Shown here one piece after another: positions 12,025 through 21,455 of a stretch of 64,000 nucleotides of DNA; the stretch's first letter is position 1, and every line of letters starts with the position of its first letter. The translations under genes were made by a program, and so were the position numbers. Below the pieces are notes generated by a model. It did not search any database, was not told the DNA's origin, and was given only the letters and a program-made list of their open reading frames with translations. The stretch comes from Cercospora beticola (lineage: Eukaryota > Ascomycota > Dothideomycetes > Mycosphaerellales > Mycosphaerellaceae): positions 1,654,001 through 1,718,000 of the forward strand of contig NC_088943.1 of NCBI RefSeq assembly GCF_033473495.1. The letters run 5' to 3'.

Positions 12025-12519
12025 TGAGAGTATGTTGGGGTTGAAGATGGATACTTTTGCTTTCTCTGCACGATTCCCAGTTTTTTGGTGGATTTCTTTT
12101 TCGGTTGTATGAGCGACTCCGAACAGAGATTGACAATGTTAATGAAGCAAATCGCTCGATGACGGCTGGGTTGCACGCTGGAATGACAGAGAGAGTCCCC
12201 TGGAATATTGCGGTAGTTAGCTGCTGCATTTCTCACACGTCAATGAGACATCACGAGCCCTTTCTGACATCTCATTTCCATCAACGATGCAATTCTGCAC
12301 ACGACCAGAAATCTTGGCTGTCGCATACTGGACGCACTTTGTCTGAGATCGCTAGACTGAGCGTTCGAGGGTGGCAAATGTATTCTGCAATTCCAATTTC
12401 AGCATGTCAGTCGGGGACCACCAAAAATGTGCCTGCTTCGCCTTTTGCTTTCACTGTAAAGCCATCATATTGAATCTTTAGAGGGAATTAGCATGAATTA
12501 GCGAATCACATTCGTCGAA
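12025..12519. other. Intergenic, no gene seen
   Basis: 3' flank of the NRPS-like gene up to the tRNA. No coding frame or repeat is supported. Confidence 0.5.
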
Positions 12520-12620
12520 TCCTCCTTGGCGCAATTGGCTAGCGCGTTCGACTGTTACAGTTGCTTCCACGAAGCGACTCTGCAATCGAGAGGTTCACAG
12601 TTCAAGCCTGTGAGGGTGTG
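12520..12620 (+). tRNA. tRNA-Asn (anticodon GTT) with a 27-nt intron
   Basis: The A box is TTGGCGCAATTGGCTAGCGC and the anticodon arm is TTCGA-CTGTTAA-TCGAG, which places GTT at positions 34-36. An intron (12558-12584) sits after nucleotide 37, the canonical position. The T arm is CACAG-TTCAAGC-CTGTG. D, anticodon and T stems pair fully. The acceptor stem (TCCTCCT with AGGGTGT) has two mismatches, at pairs 1-72 and 3-70, so the copy may be weak or decaying. A T-rich stretch follows near 12690-12700. Confidence 0.75.
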
Positions 12621-13368
12621 TACTCTCTGCTATCTCCTCTCACGATCGAACAGTAATTAACAATTATCCAGGGGAATATGAAATCTCTAAGAATTTCTTT
12701 TTTTGCTTCTGCAACCGATCTCTGTCGCAAGCTAGGCTAACAGTTGACTTTTTGGTCGATGCAATTGGAGCAATAAGCTCCGGGAGAGAGTCTGAACATT
12801 TTGTTGAGGTTGATGCAGTGTGTTCATAGGCAGATAGAACAAAGCGAGACCTGGACCTGATACATTCTTTTTTGTCTGCAACGTCGAAGAGAGTCTCGGA
12901 TATCAAGGCTGGTAGTAGGCCTCACTGCTCGGCGGAACGAAGCAGCAAAGCCAAATCATAGGGAAGATCAGAGAAGTTCGAGTCCAAGCCTTCCAGTGAC
13001 AAGTACATCCTGCTCCGCCACTGGCGATGTGACGTGGAAGGATCATGCAGGGAGGGAGAGGCTGGAACATGTTCCGTAAGTAGGTGGAGAGTTCATTGAG
13101 TGGGAAAGCAATATGAAATCGTGGCCAGCCATGCCTGCCGTACCAGTGACGGACAGGGAATGCGCTCTTCACGATATCGCAAGAGGTGAAAGTGCCGCGA
13201 TGCGAGCTATGCAATATCCATTTGGGCCATCCGTTCTTCGTACTGTATGTGATATCCAGAGTGATGCCTCTGCGCTATGCAAGTATCTATAGTAATTCAG
13301 CATTCGCTCAAAGAAAGGTCCTGCTTGGCTGCAAACAATGAGTCAATCGTTCTCGGAGTGCAGCTTTT
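12621..13368. other. Intergenic, no gene seen
   Basis: Between the tRNA and the 3' end of the Ies2 gene. Minus-strand frames of 80-103 codons here lack recognisable features. Confidence 0.45.
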
Positions 13369-14597
13369 TCACTGCACCTCCTCCACTATCCTGCCGCCAC
13401 TATTCGATGAGAAGCCGAATTGCTCTCCGACAGGACTGTCCTGCCAGTCCTTAGGAACGCAGACCAAGCTGCCTTCTTTTCGGCTGACCCATCTCACATA
13501 TGTCGGATCCAGAGCATTCGCATCTCTCTCGGCAGCGGGAGTCTCACCAGCTTCAGCAGCGCGCGCAGCTTCCATTTCGGCACGAGTACGACGCTTAGGA
13601 GCTTGTTTGTGTAGGAGTTTGTTGATGGTGTCCATCTAGATTCAAGTCAGTGCCTAAAAAATGGTGGGAAAGGAGCTGCAATTCATACCTTCTCCTCTTC
13701 ATTTCTCTTCTCAGACAAATTCTTCCTCCGGCGAGCCATTTCTGCTCTTCGTTGGACGTGCTCTTCTGCTGTGAGGTGCTTCTTCTTGAGAGCTTCGTTG
13801 GACAGGGCCATAAGTTCATTCGTCTCCGTTCCCTCCGATTCGACGAATTGCCCACGTTGGCGTTTTGTTAATTTCGACAAGTCCGGCGTGGCACTTCGCG
13901 AGTTCTCATCGTCTTCGTCGCTCTCATCTTCCTCGTCTTCTTCCTCGTCCTCATCGTCATTGCCCTCCAGCTCATCGTCTTCTTGCGAATCTAGCTCTGA
14001 CAGCTCTTCGTCATCGTCGTCCTCCATTTCCTTCGCTTCGACAGACTTCAGAGTGCCTGCAGGTGGGGCAGATACTATTGTCTGTGACTTGCCCTTGCTG
14101 GGCGCAGGATGTCGAGTGATGACAGGGGGCGGCGGATGATCGTCCATGTCTACATCGTCGTCCTCGCCCTCTGCGTCTTCTTCACTGTCTTCGTTTCCCA
14201 GAGCGTCCTGGTCGTTGCTGCCCTCTGCATCTTCTTCCTCGTCCTCGCCCTCTGCGTCCTGGTCTTCGTCCATCTCGTCACTATCATGATCGACGACGGT
14301 TCGCGGATTGCGGGTAGCTCTTGCTGCGCGTCGTGGAGGAGCTGGTGTGGCATCGCTCTCGCTCTGGTTGTCTGCGTACGGGTTGGGCGGGATCGCTGAG
14401 CCGGAGGTTGCTTGTCTGAGCTTACTGGGTGGTGCCTTGACTGTGAGGCGGAGGGATGTTTTGCCGGCTGCTGGTCGGGCTATGGATGCGGATGAACTGA
14501 CGACGCGCGCATTAGTTCGACTGTATGGCTCGGTGGAGTCTCTCGCTGCAGTGACGGGGTTGGAAACGGTGCGCGCAGAGCGTCGCGCGGGAGGCAT
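13369..14597 (-). CDS. IES2: INO80 chromatin-remodelling complex subunit 2 (Ies2, PAPA-1 domain)
   Basis: Nuclear subunit of the INO80 remodeller. Two exons (14597-13689 and 13635-13369; intron 13636-13688) give 391 residues. The first 240 are low-complexity: Arg/Ser-rich, then long Asp/Glu runs. The PAPA-1-like region spans about 240-320: LTKRQRGQFVE, LTAEEHVQRRAEMARRRKNL and SEKRNEEEK joined across the intron to MDTINKLLHKQAPKRR. The C-terminal motif DPTYVRWVSRKEG is also typical. The start at 14597 (MPPARRSAR) is the first ATG that gives a basic nuclear-protein N-terminus; upstream frame is open but GC-rich. It is divergent from the Pex14/17 gene, 761 bp away. Confidence 0.88.
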
Positions 14598-15358
14598 GGT
14601 GGCAGCGGAGGAGGCGGTGTTGATGGCGGAGGAGGAACAGCGTGAAATGAGACGTGTCTTGCAGGGCAGGAAGCTGGTGGGTGAAGTGGGCGCCGGTGCG
14701 GCCGAGGAATGTGGCTTCTTCGTGTGTTCCTGGTGATCTGCAGGCTTGCTTTGCCATGGCGCGAGCTGGTGAACTATCGCGCGCAGCCTCACCACCACCA
14801 CCCGCGCAGCCCTCCGCGTTTGTCCATGGATGCTTCCTCACGCTGCATAGCGTGAGGCGTCCATGCCGCTGCCGCCACCAGCAACACCCTCACCGCCCCC
14901 ACTACCACCGCCGTTTCCGCCCTGTGTTCCGCTGCTGGGAAGGGGCGTGCGACCTGCGACCAGGTCATTATTTGCTTACCCGCTGCCTCGTGCTCCCTGC
15001 GCCGCGGGCGGATGATACGCTGGGAGGCGCGCAGCACCCGATAGTGCAGGCGACGTGCTGATTGGCGCCCCATTGCTCGCCTTCAATCGCTTGTTGCTGT
15101 CGGAGGATTCCATCGTGATGAAAGCCAATGCAATGGGCAAGAACGACTGCTGCAGAGGGAAGGAGCCATCCTCCGCCCAGCACATGCGCTTTCCCCGGCT
15201 AGCGTTGCCCGTGTGGATCTCACGTCTGCCAAGCTTCGTCTCGTCTCGTGGCCCAGCCGAGGCTCGCGCGTGCCGTTCACGTCCGATCAGATGCTGGTGC
15301 TTGTCTTCCTCTCCAACATTGCTCACTTCTGTCATTGAGCACCAAGGACAGTACCGCC
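14598..15358. other. Divergent promoter region between IES2 and PEX14/17
   Basis: A GC-rich 761-bp spacer between divergently transcribed genes. The open frames in it are extensions of neighbouring frames or chance. No TATA box is evident, as is common for housekeeping genes. Confidence 0.5.
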
Positions 15359-16441
15359 ATGTCCAACGGCAAGCCCAAAGTAGAGATCCCAGCGTGGCAA
15401 CGCGCAGCTCAAGCGAAACCCGCACCCGCCAACGACCCCGTCTACAGCCAACCCCAGAATGCAGAGAGTCAAGCGACCGAGTCTGACAATGTAGAGGTGA
15501 AGGAGGTTGCGGTTGAAAGCGAGAGTAATGCAGTGAATACAGCAAGCGAAGCAGATGAGACACCGGTAGCTACTGCTACACAGCAGGAGGACTCAGCCAA
15601 ACACCAATATGTCTTCCAGTCAGAGGACTTCGACACATTCAAACAACGCCAACAGCCTCCTGCTCAGCCTCAACCCCAGCAAGAGCAGAGACCTGCTCCG
15701 CCGCCCATCATCACGTATCCCGAATTCCTCGTCGAAGCACACAAGCCACCTCCACTCATCACTCCCACTCGCGTGCTCAATACACTCTACGCAGCTGGCG
15801 GACTTGCCACCATTCTGTACGCGGCCAGCAAGTACATCATAAACCCTATGGTCGACAACTTGTCAGAGTCGCGCCACGACTTCCTCACCCACAGCCAGTC
15901 CAAGGTAGACGTGCTCAACGAACGCCTCTCAAAGCTCGTCAGCAAACAGCCGGGCACAAAAGTCGCTTCTTCAGAAGCGGGCGAAGACACAGATAGCGAG
16001 ATCAGTGACCCCACCGAGCTCTATCATCGTGATATGGGCACGCAAACCGAAGCTCCACCCGAGCCCAAATCTCTGATCGTGGACAATGGCGAGAAGGATC
16101 ATGTGGAATGGGCGACAAATGGACTCAAGATCATAGAATCACACATGAATGAAATGGCAGATGCTTCGGACAAATCTGGAGAGGCGCACAAAGATCGACT
16201 AGAGAAGATGAACAACCTCAGACACTATCTGGATCAGCTGATCTACGGAACCGTTGGCGGGCCATTGTGGACAGAAGACTCGATTAAGAACGCTTACGGC
16301 AACGGCACCACCGGCACAGAAAGCAAGAAAGAAGACGACGCCATCGAGGAACTGAAGAAGGAAATCAGAGGTGTAAAGGGCGTTCTGCTCAGCGCCAAGC
16401 GATTTCCTCCTGTCGGGCGACCCATGCAGACATCAGCATAG
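15359..16441 (+). CDS. Peroxin Pex14/17-like (Pex33) peroxisomal docking protein
   Basis: A 360-aa intronless protein. In filamentous fungi Pex14/17 (Pex33) is part of the peroxisomal import docking complex. Seen here: a disordered N-terminus; a Pro/Gln stretch; the block ITYPEFLVEAHKPPPLITPT followed by a hydrophobic segment RVLNTLYAAGGLATILYAAS (about 160-180) that should anchor the protein; a helical/coiled region (SESRHDFLTHSQSKVDVLNE); and a second helical block (LEKMNNLRHYLDQLIYG). The ATG at 15359 (MSNGKPKVEIPAWQ) was preferred over the open frame upstream, which has no good start. Family assignment is from memory of the motif order, hence moderate confidence. Confidence 0.65.
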   Translation: MSNGKPKVEIPAWQRAAQAKPAPANDPVYSQPQNAESQATESDNVEVKEVAVESESNAVNTASEADETPVATATQQEDSAKHQYVFQSEDFDTFKQRQQPPAQPQPQQEQRPAPPPIITYPEFLVEAHKPPPLITPTRVLNTLYAAGGLATILYAASKYIINPMVDNLSESRHDFLTHSQSKVDVLNERLSKLVSKQPGTKVASSEAGEDTDSEISDPTELYHRDMGTQTEAPPEPKSLIVDNGEKDHVEWATNGLKIIESHMNEMADASDKSGEAHKDRLEKMNNLRHYLDQLIYGTVGGPLWTEDSIKNAYGNGTTGTESKKEDDAIEELKKEIRGVKGVLLSAKRFPPVGRPMQTSA

Positions 16442-17129
16442 GACTCATCCTGAGTTTCCGGCGTCAAGCTCCCTACTACCGGTAAACGAGACAGGAAGCC
16501 AGATCGAGATTCCGTACTCTTCTGCCTGGGGAACTCGAGTGCCCTTTCGCTCTTCGTGTCTCCGCCTCGTGCAGCGTAGCTTGGCCGCTCTTTCTCGACA
16601 AGCGACGCAGCTGCTAAGTCCAGTTCGCGGGAGAGATCGCAAAGCGAGTGTATTCCCCAGTCTCCATTTTGCTGTCCGCAACTAGGCTCCTTCCATCCTT
16701 TTCGCCCAGTATTTATGGCTGCACTTGAGTACATATGTGCTGCCAAGGATTGAACACGCGTCTGCACGTGCAACAAATGCCTCGCTGGAAATTTGAGTAT
16801 GAGTGATTTTTGGCTGCGCTCCGCGGCCAGCTGAAAAGCATGGGCACGACGTCATCAGTACTTGTCGTCGCCGGAGCTAGATCACTGAACGTCAAGAACC
16901 AAGACTGTTACTGTGGCGAAGGAAACATGAGGCAACTTGCTGCGTTCGTGCTGCGCCTTTCCCTGGTGGAGAAGAATTGCATTGTGTGCCACATTGATCG
17001 AGGCGAGCTCAGGTGAAGTTCCTCGGCGCAGACTGCAGCTTGCTAAAAGCTTAGCACTGGGAGCTGAGTGTGCCACCTCTGCTATCGATCACCCCGAACC
17101 CTTCTACGTCTACACGCCCAGTGCCGACA
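16442..17129. other. Intergenic, no gene seen
   Basis: Contains short frames on both strands without recognisable features, and presumably the promoter of the next gene. Confidence 0.5.
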
Positions 17130-18089
17130 ATGAGCAAGCAAGACGTGCCCAGCAGTATCAGCAGTCCCATCGCGACACAGGAGCCGACCTCTACGGGCAT
17201 CCACCAAGATTCGCCACCCGCTTTCGACCAGAATGTACCTCCGGCGACAATAGCTCGAACGGAAAGCTACATGATGTTCGTGGAGAACGCGAGCGATTAT
17301 GACAGTCCCCCGTCCCCTGGTAGTGCGCCTCCTCCGCCGACGTATCGAGAAGCCAATGCTGAACCCAGCTCGAACAGCGCCCAGCAACGTATGAGCCCGG
17401 CTGCATATCCAGGTCCTTTGCCGCAAGTGGTACAATTCTACAAAGGCAATGGTATCACTTCCAAGGCGCGTCTCGTGTCACTCACTTCCGAACAGGGAGG
17501 CAGTTCGACTCCCATAGAATACCGACTCGTTGCTTCTCTTCACAAAACATCACCATCGATCATCAAGCTGTATTCAGGCACCGACACTTCTCGTGGCAAT
17601 TGCCTCGGCACCGTAAACTTTCCGCCTACAGATAACAGTTTCCAAATGTTCACCACTGGTCTGGAAGGCAGTAGCGACAGAGAAGCCAGACTCATCCAAG
17701 TTCGTGCGAGAATCGGACGGCCACACCCTACCTCCTACACCTTTACCCTTCCCGGAGCGCTTGATAAACCCGAAAAGTCTGGCAGCGGCACAAGAGAACT
17801 CGCTTGGAGTCGAATTCCGAGTGGCTACGCTCTCGCAGACACCACTTTTCACACTCGCATCGCGAAGTGGCAGATCGTGCAAGGGGAGAAACACAATGCG
17901 GAATTGAAATGGGAGCCAGGACATCCGAGAAGTCGGCTGGAGGAGATCGTCGTCGTGTTGAGCTTTGTGGGCAGTATGTCGAGGCTGACACTGAAAGGAA
18001 AGGATATGTCAGGATTGCCGAGTAGCGGACGCTGGGGTGCCTTTTGGTTCATGGCGGTATTGGGCACAGCTGCTGTGGCAGATTTCTAG
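17130..18089 (+). CDS. Conserved-looking protein of unknown function, 319 aa
   Basis: I do not recognise a family. The frame from the ATG at 17130 (MSKQDVPSSISS) has no introns. The first 110 residues are disordered and rich in Pro/Ser, with PPSPGSAPPPPTYREA, a PxY-type proline motif. The remaining 200 residues look folded, with alternating hydrophobic strands (VVQFYKGNGITSKARLVSL, IEYRLVASLHKTSPSIIKLY, SYTFTLPG, RIAKWQIVQGEKHNAELKW, EIVVVLSFVGSMSRLTLKG). This suggests a beta-rich fold, perhaps tubby/scramblase-like, but that is only a guess. The C-terminus, WGAFWFMAVLGTAAVADF, is hydrophobic. The upstream GTG at 17070 was not used. Confidence 0.7.
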   Translation: MSKQDVPSSISSPIATQEPTSTGIHQDSPPAFDQNVPPATIARTESYMMFVENASDYDSPPSPGSAPPPPTYREANAEPSSNSAQQRMSPAAYPGPLPQVVQFYKGNGITSKARLVSLTSEQGGSSTPIEYRLVASLHKTSPSIIKLYSGTDTSRGNCLGTVNFPPTDNSFQMFTTGLEGSSDREARLIQVRARIGRPHPTSYTFTLPGALDKPEKSGSGTRELAWSRIPSGYALADTTFHTRIAKWQIVQGEKHNAELKWEPGHPRSRLEEIVVVLSFVGSMSRLTLKGKDMSGLPSSGRWGAFWFMAVLGTAAVADF

Positions 18090-18704
18090 GAATCCGATGG
18101 CGGTTGCATCGTAGCTCTCGGGTGGAAGCGCGGGAAGGATTGAGTTTCCAGGAAAAGTGGTGTGTGTTATCGTTCCTCCACTTCCTGCCTCGAGCAGCGA
18201 ATTCGATTGTTTTGGGCAATGCATCGTCCCATCTGACACCTCGCTGTCGGCACAGGAGGCGGGACATGATAGCAATGGTCTTTCGTGGAATCTATTCATG
18301 TGTGTAGGGATACGATCAACTGAGGCTAACGTCAATATTTGCTCATCGTCTAAGAGGTCGTACCATGGTACTGTAGGCCTAAGTACATGGATCTATGGTA
18401 TTTTGCAGGGACTATGCAGAGCCCTATGGAGGACTAAGTGCGGAGAAGGGGTCTTTAAGTTGTTCGCTAAGGTGCAAGTGCCGCTGCTGGGCGCAGAAAG
18501 GCGGGCTCTTGGAAGGAAGGAAGCCGGGATAATTCGTGAGTCTGGAGAAACCGTTGCCTGCCAGATTACCCGTCCCGTGTAAATACTGACCATGCACCTC
18601 TCTCAGATCTGGTCATCGTTTGGTGACTGATCAATCACAATGCCCTTCGGGTGAGCTCCGGGAGAACTCGAAGATAACGCGCGAGGTTTGAGGCACGGCA
18701 CGAC
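18090..18704. other. Intergenic, no gene seen
   Basis: Tandem plus-strand spacer before the transcription-factor gene; it should hold that gene's promoter. No supported feature. Confidence 0.45.
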
Positions 18705-21011
18705 ATGGATGAGCTTGATCAACATCGACAGCACGCGGAACAACCTTCGACGACCACAAACAGCACGCTTCCGCCGCTCCATGTTCGCGCTCCGACGCGC
18801 ACTCGCACCAGCAGAGCCTGTGATCGCTGCTCCGTGGCCCGCATTCGCTGCGATGGCCAGCAGCCATGGTATTGTGCCTGTGCCTGCACCGCATGAGAAA
18901 TTGCCCACGCTAACATCTTCCGCGATGCAGCTCCAGCTGTCAAGGTTAGTACTGGCACAATGCAGCCTCATGAACTACGCTCCTAGCTTGAAGAGCGACT
19001 GACATTGCCAGCCTCCGGTCGGCCTTGCCAATTCGTCAGAGTCGTGAAGCCTCGCGGACCAAAGCCGAAGCGACAAGATCACTCGGCAACGCGTGAAAGA
19101 GGCCGACCTGTGGACGATGAGCGCCCAGAGCCAGCTGCGCTGCGGGATCATCGCATGTCGGACGTCCATTTCCCCACGACACCATGTAGCACGCACAGCG
19201 ATCCCCAGCAGCGACGAGTCCGGCATGAACAGGATCCCACTGGAACTGATCACTCACGGCAACCGGATACGGGACTAGCAGCGATTGAACACATCATCGA
19301 AGACATTATCGAACGCGATGTCGCGACGAAGCTGTTCGAGCACTACTTTGTGCAGCCCAACACATCGCTCTTCACGAGCGCTTCACCATTCGTGCTTACT
19401 CCCGTGATCCGACAGCAGTCTGTCTTGGACTCACAAAATCCGCGAACCACTTCTCCAGCTCTGACCTTGACTATCCTCTGGATATGTTCGCTCACAGCCC
19501 AAATTCCTACGCTCTTCATGCCGCATCAGCGCCGTGCTGTGCAGCAAGGTCTGGGCAATCTGGCCCAGGCTCATGTGGACGAGTATATCCGGCAGCGTGC
19601 GATCGGAGCAAAGTCCGTTGATGGACGTCCTTCTGGCTCACTTTCTACCGCACGGACATCATCTTCCCAGAAGGCTCAGCAGCCGGAAGATCGGGACAGC
19701 ATTGACGACTTTCTGGCGCTGCTATTATTGACGATTTTTCGCACCAGCGAAGACTCGAAGCACGATTGTCCTCGTATGTAGCAACAGGTGGTTGAGGATG
19801 CTCGCAAGCTCGAATTGCATCTTCTTGATGAAGCTGCTCTGAATGCTGCTTCGCCAGATCTCTTTCCATCGCAAGGTAACTTGACAATGCGAGACTTGGA
19901 GGCCAGGGAAGAACGCAGGAGAACGTTTTGGATGTTATTTGCGCTTGATCGCCATTGGGCGTTGTGCTATAACAAAATGCCACTCATCTTGGAGCAGGAT
20001 TGTAAGGTCTACGATCCACTTCCAGATGCCATATGGCACGACGATTATCTGTCTGCAGATGCGCTCTTGCATCGCCGACATCCGGGTCCGAATTCTAGGA
20101 TCCATGGCCGTGGCCTATTTGAGTGGTTCTTGCCTTTGATGACCGTGTTGGGAGATATTATCTGGCTACACCATCAACGAATGCATCCTCGAATGTCACT
20201 CTTGATCAACAATGGCGAGACGTCTCGGATCGATGAAGTTCTAGCGAAGCTTGAGGCCGATATCAATGATGCTCAGTGGCATCGAGGTCAGCGATCATCA
20301 CATGATGCTGACGTTGCGATCACCGGCGGCTATGGGAGGGCTCCTGCTACTGCCATACAACTGTACTGCCGGTTCCTGATCCATGTCCTGTACATCCTGC
20401 TGCACGGCCGGTGGGATGCTCTCGACATGCTCGTCCCTCCATCTGCGGCCGAAGCTCCTGTCGCGGCTGTGAGTATCGACGATCCTTGCCAAATGGCACT
20501 GAGTGACTGGATCACGTCCGATCACTTTTCCACGTGCGGTTCGCATGCCATCGCTGCCGCAGAGACGATCTCGCAAATCCTCAATGTGGACCCCGAGTTG
20601 GCATATATGCCCTACCTCTTTGGCATCTACTTGCTGCAAGGGTCGTTCATCCTACTCTTCTTCGCTTTTCGAATGCCAGAAGTCGGCGGGAGTCCCAATG
20701 AGTCTGTCGGACAGGCTTGCGAGACCATTATCCGGGCACACGAAATCTGCTTTGCGACGCTCAATGTAGATTACCAGCGGAACTTTCGAAAGGTCATGCG
20801 TGGAGTCTTGCATGATGCGAGGCAAGGCCTGGGATATGCTCAACTACTCAACGCCGCCAATGCAATGGAGACAAGTCCTCAGTCCGAGACACAAAGCGTG
20901 ACTTCTGCAACGAACAGAAACTCGGCTCGCTTGCAAGGCAATTACGAGCACTTGATTAGTGTGCTGAGCGTTTACAGGTGGACGAAAGGATATTCCGGTC
21001 TGGCAGTATGA
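18705..21011 (+). pseudogene. Zn2Cys6 transcription factor (XlnR/AraR-like), interrupted by one in-frame TAG
   Basis: A nuclear binuclear-zinc-cluster regulator. Exons 18705-18868, 18931-18944 (only 14 nt) and 19012-21011 join to a perfect C-x2-C-x6-C-x5-C-x2-C-x6-C cluster (C39, C42, C49, C55, C58, C65) followed by a basic PRGPKPKR linker. The fungal-specific middle homology region follows, with SIDDFLALLLLTIFRTSE, EERRRTFWMLFALDRHWALC and RFLIHVLYILLHGRWDAL, like XlnR/AraR-type sugar-polymer regulators. Codon 316 (19779-19781) is TAG. The same frame then stays open for 409 codons to a TGA at 21009-21011, so read-through would give 725 aa and termination would give 315 aa lacking most of the regulatory region. 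No acceptable intron removes the stop. It may be a pseudogene, a sequence error or an edited/read-through codon. Confidence 0.8.
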
Positions 21012-21455
21012 TTACACCAAGAGATTCATGAATTGAGGCGTGCTGTCTGCGGAAAATCGGGTAATTCCTTCGAGTATAGTATATTTCCCCGGATCTGCAT
21101 TGAGGTTCCCCGTGCCTGGACACCAATTGTCGGAGCGCAACTTTAAACACGCCATACTGGACCGCCACAGTGCTTACCGACTGCACCCCGCGTTCCCCAG
21201 ACGGATGTTGTTGGCCTTTCCTTCGGATGAACCTGTCTCGTGGGGAACGCCACGCAATACTGCCCTTAAGCGAATCTCGCGCTAGCCATGGAGGAACTCG
21301 AGGTGCTGGAGTGGAGGCACGAATCCTACCTACATCGAGAGACGTTTAAAATACGCTGGCATCCTAGGATGTTGCGGACAGTCTCTCGTGGGGATCACTT
21401 CTGCTGAACTTCACATACGCCTCTCGACCTTGCGAACTTGTTCCTGTTCGCCACG
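21012..21455. other. Intergenic: promoter of the FucP-like transporter
   Basis: Same-strand spacer between the regulator and the transporter. A TTTAAAAT element lies at about 21345-21352, roughly 105 nt before the transporter ATG. No other feature is seen. Confidence 0.45.

Noticed and set aside
19768..19787. Intron removing the TAG in the transcription factor
   Set aside because: The only donor-acceptor pair around it spans 14 nt, too short for splicing, and removal shifts the frame into a stop. Longer options would delete conserved helices.
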